DNA of 64,000 nucleotides from CAG-411 sp963643465 (GCA_963643465.1 CAVIJT010000003.1:1-64000), one strand, 5' to 3'. Shown: positions 35,558 through 45,004, counted from the stretch's first letter. Translations and numbers: made by a program. The notes: a model not told the origin generated them from the sequence alone.

Positions 35558-36430
35558 ATGCATAGTTATCTTAGAGCAATAGGTTTTAGTAATGTGAAGA
35601 ATCGGTCTGATTTTGAGAAGATTCTAGGGATGGTTATGGAAAGCCCTACAGAGAAGATTACTAGAGATATGGGAAATAAGATTAAGTTTACAGAGATGAA
35701 GAAAGATTTTTTGCGTGATGTGGGAATCGGAATTGTAGGAGAATATGATGAGAAAGGATTTTTCTACTTGGGACATTATTTTCCGTATTGTAGAGGAACT
35801 TATATAAGTGCCAAAGAGGATGTCTGTATCAATAAGAGAGTTGATACAGATGCGTATACTGGAATGTATGACGATATGCGCTTTGGTGTTTCTATGATTT
35901 TCTATTTACAGAATGTGGCTAATTTAATTCAAGATGGAAAAATGATAGAGGGTGTGGCAAAAGAGGTACAAATATCATTGTCAGCACTTTCTGTAGAAGG
36001 AAAAATTATCTTAGGTTTAGCTCAAAATGAGATTCAATTGAGACACAGCAGAGAAGACAGTGCCCAGAGAAAACGTTTGATTGCAGAAGCAAAGCGGGGA
36101 AATCAGGAGGCTATTGACAGTCTTACTATTGAAGATATTGATACCTATGCTATGGTATCAAGGAGAGTGCGTACAGAAGATTTATATTCCATAGTGGAAA
36201 ACAGCTTTATTCCATACGGTTCGGAGTCTGACAATTATTCTATACTTGCTACTATTTTAGAGTATAAGATTGTAAAGAATCCTGTTACAGAAGAAGAATT
36301 GTATCTTATGGTGCTTAGTTGTAATGAAATGGTATTTAATCTTTGTATGAATACGAAAGATTTGCAGGGAATGCCAATGGTTGGCGCACGATTTAAAGGA
36401 AACATATGGATGCAGGGATTTGTACGTTGA
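35558..36430 (+). CDS. DUF3881-type protein of unknown function
   Basis: The 290-residue soluble protein begins MHSYLRAIGFSNVKNRSDF, which I recognise as the DUF3881 family of Lachnospiraceae. Notable stretches are EKGFFYLGHYFPYCRGTYIS and an internal charged helix (KRLIAEAKRGNQEAIDSLT). It has no signal peptide or membrane segment. The ATG at 35558 has GGTGAGAAGT just before it; a GTG at 35549 is also in frame. It follows the amylase by 127 bp and ends at a perfect terminator. No function can be given. Confidence 0.72.
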   Translation: MHSYLRAIGFSNVKNRSDFEKILGMVMESPTEKITRDMGNKIKFTEMKKDFLRDVGIGIVGEYDEKGFFYLGHYFPYCRGTYISAKEDVCINKRVDTDAYTGMYDDMRFGVSMIFYLQNVANLIQDGKMIEGVAKEVQISLSALSVEGKIILGLAQNEIQLRHSREDSAQRKRLIAEAKRGNQEAIDSLTIEDIDTYAMVSRRVRTEDLYSIVENSFIPYGSESDNYSILATILEYKIVKNPVTEEELYLMVLSCNEMVFNLCMNTKDLQGMPMVGARFKGNIWMQGFVR

Positions 36431-36440
36431 TCGAAGAAAG

Positions 36441-36475
36441 AATCAAAAAAGGTGACTTAGTCACCTTTTTTGATT
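36441..36475. terminator. Terminator after the DUF3881 gene
   Basis: AATCAAAAAAGGTGAC (36441-36456) and GTCACCTTTTTTGATT (36460-36475) are perfectly complementary over 16 bp with loop TTA; a T-tract lies in the 3' arm. It may also serve the convergent gene. Confidence 0.9.
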
Positions 36476-36485
36476 CACTAATTTG

Positions 36486-36550
36486 AGTGCTGGCATGAAG
36501 ATTTGCTGAGTATCTTGATAATCTGAGAAGCTCGCAAAGTATGCTTCTCA
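36486..36550 (+). repeat. Two-hairpin dispersed element, copy 1
   Basis: The sequence from AGTGCTGGCATGAAG to GCTTCTCA aligns with 44149-44211. Helix 1 is GTGCT with AGTAT. Helix 2 is GAGAAGC with GCTTCTC and overlaps the stop codon of the convergent L,D-transpeptidase gene. Conserved unpaired parts are GCATGARGATTTG and ATAATCT. Confidence 0.65.
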
Positions 36551-37975
36551 TGATTGAGATGATTTATAATTAGGATCATAATAGCAAACTACAGGTGTTC
36601 CAGCTTCAATTTCGTTAAAAATAGTTTCTGCCGCAGAATAAGGCAAATTGATGCAACCATGAGAACCACCATTCTGATAAATGGTACCACCAAATTTGCT
36701 TCTCCATGTGGCATCGTGCATTCCAATTCCTCGATTAAATGGCATCCAGAAGGAAACCGGTGTACGATAATCTGCATTGGAACGTTCGCCAAGAATGGCA
36801 TCTCTCTCTCGAAATAGTAAATAGTAAACTCCTTGAGGGGTTCCGTCACCTCTGCTTACATTACCAGATACAAAATCTGATTCAACTACTAATTTTCCTT
36901 TTTTGTAAAACCATAAATGTTGTGCGGTCAAATTGATTTCCACATAGGTCTTGCCCCAATCTTTATTGGAATGAGAAGCAGCTGTATATGTATAAGATGG
37001 TTTTTTAGTCTTAACAGCACCCTTTTTGATACAGTTGATAATTTGTTTGGTTTCTTTTTCTTGATCCAATAACCAACCATAATTACCCCCGGAAACAGAT
37101 ACCTGATTGCCGGTACTTGCCTTAAAGTTTCGGGTTCCTCCATAGGTGTTATATGTAGATGCCAATTTCTTAACAAAGGATTGTACTTTATTTTTACGAA
37201 TGGAAACCTTATATGTTTTCTCGTTAATCTTAAGCCATTTGTGAATCTTGGAAGCATCTAACACAACAGTGCTTTTTCCAAATTGGTAAGTAAGTTCGGT
37301 GCTTGTATAAGTTTTTACTTGTTCAAGCAAGGCAACCAATTCTTCTGAGTCAGAAGTAACAGCAGGAGTTTTGTAACATCCGCTATTATCTAATGTAACT
37401 TCTGGTTCCAAAGAAATAATGGCATCATGAAGATAGTTTAAAAAAGCCTTACGTTTCAAGGTGGCACCGTGGGATTCATTTATAATCGTATATCCTTCGT
37501 TTTCCAGATATGCAATTGTGGCATTCGTAGGAGCAACTATATGTTCCTTCTGAAAAAAAGCCAGTGAATCACACAGAGAAGCCAAAGCCTGCTCATCATA
37601 AGTAACACTATTTGTTATTGTTGAAGTATCTGCGCGAAATACGCCTACAATCCATAAAAATGGATTCTGCTTTTCCATATAATCTTCTATACTGCCGTTG
37701 GAAGTATAGGTAAGCATAATATCCTGTGCCGTAATCGAATCTGTAACTTCGTTACGACCGTAGATGGTTAAAGAATAGTTACTTACTTCTTCTTTCAATA
37801 TCTCATTTACCTGCTCAGCCGTCTTGCATGAAACATCAATTCCATTAATCTCTGTATGGAAAAAGAAATGATTGGAAAAGTAAAAGACAAATCCAAGATA
37901 AGTAAGAAGGATAAGAGCGAATGAAATAAGTAATGTACACAAAAGGACTTTGTGCGAAGTTATCCCCTTTTTCAT
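36548..37975 (-). CDS. L,D-transpeptidase (YkuD) with peptidoglycan-binding region
   Basis: The 475-residue, membrane-anchored cell-wall enzyme has one N-terminal transmembrane segment (about 10-34). A long extracellular region (about 40-340) holds repeats of the type seen before YkuD domains (PG_binding_4-like, with INGIDVSCKTAEQVNEIL). The C-terminal YkuD domain has IGMHDATW and the catalytic SHGCINL (S438-H439-G440-C441). It should form 3-3 peptidoglycan cross-links or attach proteins to the wall. The ATG at 37975 has GAGGG eight bases upstream; the ORF is open to 37990. Confidence 0.92.
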   Translation of the reverse strand: MKKGITSHKVLLCTLLISFALILLTYLGFVFYFSNHFFFHTEINGIDVSCKTAEQVNEILKEEVSNYSLTIYGRNEVTDSITAQDIMLTYTSNGSIEDYMEKQNPFLWIVGVFRADTSTITNSVTYDEQALASLCDSLAFFQKEHIVAPTNATIAYLENEGYTIINESHGATLKRKAFLNYLHDAIISLEPEVTLDNSGCYKTPAVTSDSEELVALLEQVKTYTSTELTYQFGKSTVVLDASKIHKWLKINEKTYKVSIRKNKVQSFVKKLASTYNTYGGTRNFKASTGNQVSVSGGNYGWLLDQEKETKQIINCIKKGAVKTKKPSYTYTAASHSNKDWGKTYVEINLTAQHLWFYKKGKLVVESDFVSGNVSRGDGTPQGVYYLLFRERDAILGERSNADYRTPVSFWMPFNRGIGMHDATWRSKFGGTIYQNGGSHGCINLPYSAAETIFNEIEAGTPVVCYYDPNYKSSQS

Positions 37976-38178
37976 ATGTAAATCCCTCATTCATAAATAT
38001 TAACGGTTTCTGCTACAAGTATAAGTTCCCCGAGTGTAACAGATAATCCCTTCACCGTCAGAAGTTTTTCATAAACTGTTATTAAGTAAAAGTGATAATA
38101 TAAGTTGTATATACAAAAATGAGTACCTCCCTAATACACAAATTGTATATACATTTCTATCAATAACAGAATGAAAAG

Positions 38179-38250
38179 CACCCCCAGCGGGAATCGAACC
38201 TGCAACTAACCCTTAGGAGGGGTTTATTATATCCATTTAACTATGAGGGC
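38179..38250 (-). tRNA. tRNA-Arg (anticodon CCU)
   Basis: The reverse complement begins GCCCTCA and ends TGGGGGT plus discriminator G. The anticodon stem AACCC/GGGTT encloses CTCCTAA, giving anticodon CCU, which reads AGG. The T-arm has GGTTCGATTCC. The gene stands alone between the L,D-transpeptidase and nfo genes. Confidence 0.93.
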
Positions 38251-38500
38251 AAAATAATATGTTGTGTAAATATTGATTCTTTTCACACATGCTATCATTA
38301 TAAAAATAAACATAGGAAAAGTCAACGAATATATGGAATATTTTATGGGGATAAGTTATACTAAAGGTATCTGTTAAGAGGTAGAAAAAAGCAATATAAT
38401 AGGAAAAATTTTCTGTTAAAAGAAGTATCCTTTTACAAAGAATTATCGTATAAAAATGTTTGGCAAATGCCTAGTAATTGTTAGAAAGAGAGAGAAGAAT

Positions 38501-39412
38501 ATGTTGAAAATAGGTTCTCATGTGGGAATGAGTGGAAAAGAAATGTTTTTGGGATCTGTAAAAGAGGCATTATCCTATGGGGCAAATACATTTATGGTAT
38601 ATACGGGAGCGCCTCAAAATACTAGAAGAAAGGAAATTTCTGAGCTTCGTATTGAAGAAGGGCAGGCATTGATGAAAGAACAGGGGATTGATGAATTTGT
38701 GGTTCATGCTCCCTATATTATCAATTTGGCAAATACTGTAAAGCCGGAAGTATACAGTCTTGCAGTGGAATTTTTGCAGACCGAACTAACACGTACAGAG
38801 GCAATGGGGAGTAAAACGTTAGTGCTACATCCCGGTTCTCATGTGGGAGCTGGTGAGGATGCTGGAATTGCACAGATTATTCAGGGGCTTAATGAAGTGC
38901 TTACAAAAGATACCAATGTGTATGTGGCACTGGAGACTATGGCTGGAAAAGGAAGTGAAATTGGACGAAATTTTCAGGAATTGGCACGCATATATGATGG
39001 AGTAAAATATTCTGACAAATTAAGAGTTTGTTTTGATACTTGTCATACAAATGATGGAGGATATGATTTGGTTCATGACTATGATTCGGTAATGGAGGAG
39101 TTTGATCGAGTAATTGGAAAAGACCAGATTGCAGTATTTCATATTAATGATAGTAAAAATGACCGTGGAGCTGGAAAAGACCGCCATGAGAATATTGGTT
39201 TTGGAACATTAGGTTATGAGACTTTGCGGAAAGTTGTTTTTGATTCTAATTTTGAGAATATTCCAAAAATTTTAGAGACACCATATATTCCAATGCCGGA
39301 TAATAAGAAAAAATCCTTTGCTCCGTATAGATGGGAGATTGCTATGCTAAAGAATGGAGAATTTGATCCACAGTTAAAAGAGAAAATTTTAGAAGATGCT
39401 GGCATCAAATAG
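38501..39412 (+). CDS. nfo: Deoxyribonuclease IV (AP endonuclease)
   Basis: Zinc-dependent endonuclease IV of base-excision repair, cutting 5' of abasic sites. The 303-residue TIM barrel carries all family motifs: HAPYIINLAN, LHPGSHVG, ALETMAGKGSEIG, FDTCHTNDGGYD and HINDSKNDRGAGKDRHENIG. The ATG at 38501 (MLKIGSHVG) is preceded by GAGAGAGAAGAAT; an upstream start at 38456 would add a non-family extension. Confidence 0.96.
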   Translation: MLKIGSHVGMSGKEMFLGSVKEALSYGANTFMVYTGAPQNTRRKEISELRIEEGQALMKEQGIDEFVVHAPYIINLANTVKPEVYSLAVEFLQTELTRTEAMGSKTLVLHPGSHVGAGEDAGIAQIIQGLNEVLTKDTNVYVALETMAGKGSEIGRNFQELARIYDGVKYSDKLRVCFDTCHTNDGGYDLVHDYDSVMEEFDRVIGKDQIAVFHINDSKNDRGAGKDRHENIGFGTLGYETLRKVVFDSNFENIPKILETPYIPMPDNKKKSFAPYRWEIAMLKNGEFDPQLKEKILEDAGIK

Positions 39413-39452
39413 TTTGAAATTGCACAAGCAGATAGAAGCAGGGGGAAGTCAT

Positions 39453-40904
39453 ATGAGAGAAGAGACATTGTATGATAAATTGCAGGAATACAGTAAATCT
39501 GATAATTATCCGTTTCATATGCCGGGACATAAAAGAAGAATGGAAAAATTGTCAGATATTTATCCATATGCTTTAGATATTACAGAGATTAACGGATTTG
39601 ACAATCTTCATGATGCGCAGGATATCTTAAAGGAAAGTATGGACAAAATTGCAGAATTTCGCGGAGCGGATCAGTCTTTTATGTTGGTAAATGGAAGTAC
39701 AGCCGGGCTTTTAGCTGCTATCAGTGCTTGTGTATCCAGAAGAGATGACATTCTTGTTGCGAGAAATTGTCATAAGGCAGTTTACAATGCAATTTATATG
39801 AACGAATTGTACCCACAATATATTTATCCACAATTTTCCCACAAATTGGGGATAAATGGTGGAATTTCTTATAAAGAAATAGAGAAAATGTTGATAACTT
39901 TCAGAAAAAATCCGGTAGTTGTATTAACATCTCCCACTTATGAGGGTGTTGTGTCAGATATTGACAGTATAGCAAAATTAATCCATAAGCAAGGAGGTGT
40001 CTTGATTGTAGATCAAGCACATGGAGCGCATTTTGGAATGGGAGAACAATTTCCTAAATCTGCATTGGAGTTAGGAGCAGATTTGGTAATTGAAAGTGTG
40101 CATAAAACACTTCCAGCCCCTACCCAGACCGCATTGCTTCATGTGAAAGGAAATCGTGTAAATTGTCAGAAATTAAAGAAATTTCTAAGTATTTACCAAA
40201 CCACCAGTCCCTCTTATCCAATGATGGCAGCAATATCTTGGTGTATGGATTATTGTAAAAAAGAGAGTCGAAAGGAATTTGTCAAATATGAGGAGCGTTT
40301 GCGGAGGATTCGAAGAAGAATATCTCGTTTGGATATGATTGAATTATTTGACATAACAGAAGAGAAGGATAGATTGGCAGCAGAAGACTATGATTTTGGA
40401 AAATTAGTATTTGGTGTGAAGGACGGCTTATATTCTGGTGCGGAATTATATGATAGATTGCGAGAAAAGTATCATTTAGAAATGGAGATGGCAGCTGGAA
40501 AATATGTGATTGCCATGACCAGTGTTATGGACACAGAAGAAGGATTGCAGCGTTTGTTTCACGCATTAGAGGAAATTAATGATTTGGCAGCTTTTGCAAA
40601 GCATAGGAGTGAAAAGGAAAAGCAAAAGAAATCTCAAAAAAGTGTTTCGTGGAAACCGATACAAAATGCAATGGTATATTCACCGTATGAGGCAGAGTGT
40701 ATGGAGGTAGAAAGTGTGGAACTTTCTCAAGCAAACGATAAAGTGGCAGCGGACTATGTGTATTTGTATCCTCCGGGAATTCCTCTTATTGTACCGGGGG
40801 AAAAATGGGGAAAGGAGTTAGTCTCCTATGTAAAAGATTGTATGGAACAGGGACTTTTAGTAAAAGGGGTAAAGGACGGTAAGGTGTTTGTGGTAAGTAA
40901 ATAA
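39453..40904 (+). CDS. Orn/Lys/Arg decarboxylase family protein (YaaO-like)
   Basis: The 483-residue PLP enzyme of fold type I begins MREETLYDKLQEYSKSDNYPFHMPGHKR, with the family HMPGHK motif. D187 in VDQAHGAHFG and K218 in ESVHKTLPAPTQTA are the expected cofactor residues, followed by the small C-terminal domain with YLYPPGIPLIVPGE. The substrate (lysine, arginine or ornithine) cannot be decided. The ATG at 39453 has AGGGGG upstream. Its position before yaaR-holB matches yaaO in Bacillus. Confidence 0.9.
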   Translation: MREETLYDKLQEYSKSDNYPFHMPGHKRRMEKLSDIYPYALDITEINGFDNLHDAQDILKESMDKIAEFRGADQSFMLVNGSTAGLLAAISACVSRRDDILVARNCHKAVYNAIYMNELYPQYIYPQFSHKLGINGGISYKEIEKMLITFRKNPVVVLTSPTYEGVVSDIDSIAKLIHKQGGVLIVDQAHGAHFGMGEQFPKSALELGADLVIESVHKTLPAPTQTALLHVKGNRVNCQKLKKFLSIYQTTSPSYPMMAAISWCMDYCKKESRKEFVKYEERLRRIRRRISRLDMIELFDITEEKDRLAAEDYDFGKLVFGVKDGLYSGAELYDRLREKYHLEMEMAAGKYVIAMTSVMDTEEGLQRLFHALEEINDLAAFAKHRSEKEKQKKSQKSVSWKPIQNAMVYSPYEAECMEVESVELSQANDKVAADYVYLYPPGIPLIVPGEKWGKELVSYVKDCMEQGLLVKGVKDGKVFVVSK

Positions 40905-40931
40905 AAGACTTTGGTCTGGAAAGGTGTATAG

Positions 40932-41522
40932 ATGAATAAAATATTTGTTTTGATGGGAAAAAGTGCAACGGGCAAAGATACCCTTTATAAGGAATTGTTA
41001 AAGAAAAAAGATTTGGGAATTAAACCAGTCATTTCCTATACTACCCGTCCAATCAGAGAAGGTGAGAAGGAGGGGACGGAATATCATTTTGTAGAAAAAG
41101 ATACATACGAGAAATTAAAGCAGGAAGGCAAAGTGATTGAGTATCGGGATTATAATACGGTGCATGGAGTATGGAGTTATTTTACGGTGAATGATTCCCA
41201 GTTTCAGGGAGAGGAAAATGTGCTTTTAATTAATACGTTGGAAGGTTATGAGCAGTTTGTATCTTATTTTGGCAAAGAAAAGGTAATTCCTTTATACATT
41301 GAGTTGGAGGATGGAATGCGATTATCCAGAGCGCTTCGGCGGGAACAGACGCAGAAAGAGCCAAAATATCAGGAGCTTTGCAGACGTTTTTTAGCGGATA
41401 GCGAGGATTTTTCAGAAGATAAGTTGACTAAATTAGGCATTAAAGAACGATATGAAAATAGAAATATGCGACGTTGTCTGGCTAAGCTCATAGAGAATAT
41501 TCGAAGAGAACAGGAAATGTAA
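40932..41522 (+). CDS. Guanylate-kinase-like P-loop protein
   Basis: The 196-residue protein has a guanylate kinase fold: P-loop GKSATGKDT at 9-17, SYTTRPIREGEKEGTEYHFV for the GMP-binding region, and VLLINTLEGYEQF. The P-loop has Asp after GK where Ser or Thr is normal, and the usual GPSGxGKST pattern is changed. Lid arginines (LSRALRREQTQ) are present. It occupies the place of tmk in the Bacillus order but is not a thymidylate kinase by sequence. It may be a GMP kinase with altered specificity. GGAAAGGTG is upstream. Confidence 0.75.
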   Translation: MNKIFVLMGKSATGKDTLYKELLKKKDLGIKPVISYTTRPIREGEKEGTEYHFVEKDTYEKLKQEGKVIEYRDYNTVHGVWSYFTVNDSQFQGEENVLLINTLEGYEQFVSYFGKEKVIPLYIELEDGMRLSRALRREQTQKEPKYQELCRRFLADSEDFSEDKLTKLGIKERYENRNMRRCLAKLIENIRREQEM

Positions 41523-41618
41523 GGGTGGAGTTACTGTTATTAGGAAGTTTCTTGATTTTATTAATGGTTTAGTCTAAAATATGTGTAGAGGAGTATGGGT
41601 AGATAGGGGTGGTAAGAT

Positions 41619-42059
41619 ATGGATTTAAAAATTAATCAGATGCAACAGATTAATACAGAGATGACAAAATCAGCAGCAGAAACATCGGATGGCTCTTTTA
41701 AGTTTACCCTTGCCAGCCAGATTGAAGAAAGCGGCTTGCAGGAAAGATTGACGCTTATGATGGAAGATATCATTCAGCAGGGAAAACGTATTAGTAAGAA
41801 GATGGATATTCGTGATATGAAACGATATCGTGGTTTGATACAGGAATTTATGAATGAAATTGTTACCCGTTCACATAAGTTTAATCGTGAGAATTTTTTG
41901 GATCGTAGAGGGCGACATAGAGTTTATGGAATCATCAAGCTGGTGAATCAGAATTTAGATGAATTGGCAACAGAGTTAATTAAAGATGAGAAAGATAATC
42001 TTGCCATTCTTAATAAAATTGATGAGATTCGTGGACTTTTGTTGGATATATTCACATGA
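41619..42059 (+). CDS. yaaR: YaaR family (DUF327) protein
   Basis: The 146-residue, mostly helical protein has the conserved core DIRDMKRYRGLIQEFMNEIV, SHKFNRENFLDRRGRHRVY and IIKLVNQNLDEL. I recognise it as YaaR, placed just upstream of holB in Firmicutes. The function is unknown to me. There is no signal or membrane segment. Confidence 0.88.
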   Translation: MDLKINQMQQINTEMTKSAAETSDGSFKFTLASQIEESGLQERLTLMMEDIIQQGKRISKKMDIRDMKRYRGLIQEFMNEIVTRSHKFNRENFLDRRGRHRVYGIIKLVNQNLDELATELIKDEKDNLAILNKIDEIRGLLLDIFT

Positions 42060-42131
42060 TATAAGAATGGAAAGAGCGAAGCAATTCGTAGTATCATAAG
42101 TATAATTGGGATAGATAGGAGGAGTGGTTCG

Positions 42132-43118
42132 ATGAAGGATTTTGGGCAGGTAATTGGACATAGCGAGGTTATCGAGCATCTCCAGAAGGGGATACAGGAG
42201 AACAAGGTTTCACATGCGTATATTTTTGCTGGAGAGAAGGGTTCTGGTAAAAAATTGTTGGCAGATATTTTTGCCAGTACGCTACAGTGTGAAAAAGGAA
42301 GCATACAGCCATGTGGTACATGTAAATCTTGTATGCAGGTGGAAGGCGGTAATCAGCCAGATATTATTTATGTAACCCATGAAAAGGCGAGCATTGGTGT
42401 GGATGATATTCGTCAGCAGGTAAATAGTGATGTGGCAATTAAGCCATACAGCAGTGCGAGAAAAATTTATATTATTCCAGACGGGGAAAAGATGACAGAG
42501 CAGGCACAGAATGCACTGTTAAAGACTATCGAAGAACCACCGGAATATGCAGTATTTCTGCTACTTACGGAAAATATTAACGCATTTTTGCAAACTATTT
42601 TGTCCCGTTGCGTCACATTGCAGCTGAAGCCGGTAGATGCAAAATTGATTAAAAAGTTCCTTATGGAAAAAAGACAAGTACCGGATTATCTTGCAGAGCT
42701 TAGTGCCGCTTTTAGTCAGGGAAATGTGGGAAAAGCAATTCGTTATGCGTCCAGCGAAGAATTTATAGAGATGAAGAAAGATACCATTCATGTGCTGACC
42801 CATGTGGATGATATGAAAAATTATGAGATTATGCAGTTCATTAAAAAGATGGCAGAGAAAAAGGGTGATGTTGACGATTACTTGGATTTGATGCTGTTAT
42901 GGTATCGAGATGTGCTTATGTTTAAGGTGACACAAGATACCAATGGTTTGTTGTTTGCAGATGAGATTTCTAGTATTCGAAAGCAAGCACAGAGTAAGCA
43001 GTATGAGGGAATTGAGTCGATTATTCAGGCGATTGAAAAGGCAAAGGTTCGTCTGAAGGCAAATGTGAATTTTGATACTGCTATGGAACTGATGATCTTT
43101 GTGATGAAAGAGAATTAG
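42132..43118 (+). CDS. holB: DNA polymerase III subunit delta prime
   Basis: Clamp-loader AAA+ subunit, 328 residues. It has FGQVIGHSEVIEHLQ at the start, a P-loop GEKGSGKKL, a four-cysteine zinc module (C-x8-C-x2-C-x2-C in CEKGSIQPCGTCKSC) and the arginine-finger motif ILSRC. The P-loop has Lys-Lys where GKT/S is usual, in line with the non-ATPase role of delta prime. GGAGGAG precedes the ATG. It is followed nine bases later by ricT. Confidence 0.93.
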   Translation: MKDFGQVIGHSEVIEHLQKGIQENKVSHAYIFAGEKGSGKKLLADIFASTLQCEKGSIQPCGTCKSCMQVEGGNQPDIIYVTHEKASIGVDDIRQQVNSDVAIKPYSSARKIYIIPDGEKMTEQAQNALLKTIEEPPEYAVFLLLTENINAFLQTILSRCVTLQLKPVDAKLIKKFLMEKRQVPDYLAELSAAFSQGNVGKAIRYASSEEFIEMKKDTIHVLTHVDDMKNYEIMQFIKKMAEKKGDVDDYLDLMLLWYRDVLMFKVTQDTNGLLFADEISSIRKQAQSKQYEGIESIIQAIEKAKVRLKANVNFDTAMELMIFVMKEN

Positions 43119-43127
43119 GAGGCAATT

Positions 43128-44042
43128 GTGGTTACAATTATTGGAGTGAGATTTCGAAAAGCAGGAAAGATTTATTACTTTAGTCCTGCAAAATATAAAG
43201 TAAAAAAGGGAGAACATGTTATTGTAGAAACGGCAAGAGGTGTGGAATTTGGTTCGGTTGTTCTTGGTCCTAAGCAGGTTTCAGATGACGAGATTGTACA
43301 GCCTTTAAAACCGGTGATTCGTGTGGCTACAGCGCAGGATTATAAGACAGAAGAGAAAAATCGGGAAAAAGAAAAAGAGGCTTTTGTAATTTGTCAGGAA
43401 AAGATTGCAAAACATGGTCTTGGTATGAAGTTGATTGATACAGAATATACCTTTGACAATAACAAGATTTTGTTTTATTTTACTGCAGACGGAAGAATCG
43501 ATTTTCGTGAGTTAGTGAAAGATTTGGCAGCAGTGTTTAAGACACGTATTGAGCTTCGTCAGATTGGTGTTAGAGATGAGACGAAGATTCTTGGAGGAAT
43601 TGGTATTTGTGGACGACCACTTTGCTGTCATACGTATTTGACAGAGTTTGCCCCAGTGTCTATTAAGATGGCAAAAGAGCAAAATTTATCGCTTAATCCT
43701 ACAAAGATTTCCGGTGTATGCGGCAGACTTATGTGTTGTCTGAAAAATGAAGAAGAGGCATATGAAGAGCTAAACAGTAAACTTCCTAATATTGGCGATC
43801 GAGTGGAAACTGCGGATGGCTTTAAGGGAGAAGTGCAAAGTATCAGCGTGCTAAAACAAATGGTTCGAGTTGTTGTCTTTATGGATAATGATGAGAAAGA
43901 AGTTCGAGAATATCATGTAAATGATTTAAAATTCCAGCCTAGACGTAGAAGAGAACGCAGCAATAACGAAAAAGAGGATAAGGCACTTCGTGAATTAGAG
44001 AAACTGGAAAAGCAGGAAGATAAAAAGTCAAAGTTAGATTAG
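43128..44042 (+). CDS. ricT: PSP1 domain protein RicT (YaaT)
   Basis: The 304-residue protein has the PSP1 domain (about 60-230) with its cysteine set in GGIGICGRPLCC and GVCGRLMCC. In Bacillus this protein, with RicA and RicF, forms a complex needed for mRNA maturation and for competence and sporulation. It starts at GTG with AGGAGG five bases upstream. The C-terminus is a charged Arg/Lys/Glu tail. It sits in the conserved holB-yaaT pair. Confidence 0.93.
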   Translation: MVTIIGVRFRKAGKIYYFSPAKYKVKKGEHVIVETARGVEFGSVVLGPKQVSDDEIVQPLKPVIRVATAQDYKTEEKNREKEKEAFVICQEKIAKHGLGMKLIDTEYTFDNNKILFYFTADGRIDFRELVKDLAAVFKTRIELRQIGVRDETKILGGIGICGRPLCCHTYLTEFAPVSIKMAKEQNLSLNPTKISGVCGRLMCCLKNEEEAYEELNSKLPNIGDRVETADGFKGEVQSISVLKQMVRVVVFMDNDEKEVREYHVNDLKFQPRRRRERSNNEKEDKALRELEKLEKQEDKKSKLD

Positions 44043-44088
44043 TTGATCATATATGCTTAAAAAGGTATGAACAAGAATGACAAATGTA

Positions 44089-44126
44089 AGGAGCTTTCCT
44101 ATTATTTAATGGGAAGGCTTCTTTTT
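44089..44126 (+). terminator. Terminator after ricT
   Basis: AAGGAGCTTTCC pairs with GGGAAGGCTTC, followed by TTTTT. It separates ricT from the methyltransferase gene. Confidence 0.7.
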
Positions 44127-44148
44127 ACGCAAGTTATAAAGAAAACCC

Positions 44149-44211
44149 AGTGCTTGCATGAGGATTTGAAAAGCACCGCCATAATCTGAGAAACTGGTAA
44201 AGGGAGTTTCT
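44149..44211 (+). repeat. Two-hairpin dispersed element, copy 2
   Basis: The counterpart of 36486-36550. Helix 1 is GTGCT with AGCAC, and helix 2 is AGAAACT with AGTTTCT. Compared with copy 1, both helices change on both strands so that pairing is kept. It lies between the ricT terminator and the methyltransferase ribosome binding site. Confidence 0.65.
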
Positions 44212-44241
44212 AAAAATTACGAATCAGAATGGAGAGATCGG

Positions 44242-44979
44242 ATGGAACTTAAAGATGGAGAGCGTATAGATGACTTACATCGAAATGGATATCGTATCAT
44301 TCAGAATCAAAAGAAGTTTTGTTTTGGAATGGATGCAGTGTTATTGTCTGACTTTGCAAAAGTAAAGCCGGGAGAGCGTGTGCTGGATCTTGGAACTGGA
44401 ACTGGAATTATTCCTATTTTGATGGAGGCAAAGACTCCGGGAGAGGAATTTGTGGCTTTGGAGATACAGGAAGAGAGTGCGGATATGGCAAGAAGAAGTG
44501 TGGCTCTCAATGGACTGGAGCAAAAAATACAGGTTGTTACAGGAGATATTAAGGAGGCTTCCCATATATTTGGAACTTCCCAATTTCAAGTGGTTACTAC
44601 CAATCCCCCGTATATGAACGACCAGCATGGGTTAAAGAATCCAGACTTGCCAAAAGCCATTGCGCGCCATGAGGTGTTATGTTCTTTGGAAGATGTAATA
44701 CGGGAAGGGGCAAAGGTGTTAAAGCCAAACGGCAGATTTTATATGGTACATCGCCCATTTCGCCTCATAGAGATTATTACTACGCTCACAAAATACAAGT
44801 TGGAGCCTAAGCGAATGCGATTTGTACATCCTTATGTGGACAAGGAACCGAATATGGTGCTTATTGAGGCGATAAAAGGTGCAAAGTCTATGGTTAAAAT
44901 TGAAAAACCTTTGGTGGTGTACGAAGATGTAAATGTATATCATCCAGAGATTTATGAAATTTATGGGTATGATAGATAA
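44242..44979 (+). CDS. tRNA1(Val) A37 N6-methyltransferase type protein (TrmN6/YabB)
   Basis: The 245-residue SAM-dependent methyltransferase has FCFGMDAVLLSDFA near the start, motif I VLDLGTGTGIIPILM, and the N6-adenine or glutamine signature TTNPPYM. This matches the TrmN6/YabB family that modifies A37 in tRNA1(Val); the target here is inferred from the family. GGAGAGATCGG precedes the ATG. The rsmI gene follows after 25 bp, as in Bacillus yabB-yabC. Confidence 0.87.
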   Translation: MELKDGERIDDLHRNGYRIIQNQKKFCFGMDAVLLSDFAKVKPGERVLDLGTGTGIIPILMEAKTPGEEFVALEIQEESADMARRSVALNGLEQKIQVVTGDIKEASHIFGTSQFQVVTTNPPYMNDQHGLKNPDLPKAIARHEVLCSLEDVIREGAKVLKPNGRFYMVHRPFRLIEIITTLTKYKLEPKRMRFVHPYVDKEPNMVLIEAIKGAKSMVKIEKPLVVYEDVNVYHPEIYEIYGYDR

Positions 44980-45004
44980 ATATGAAGCAGAAAGGATGAG
45001 GAAG

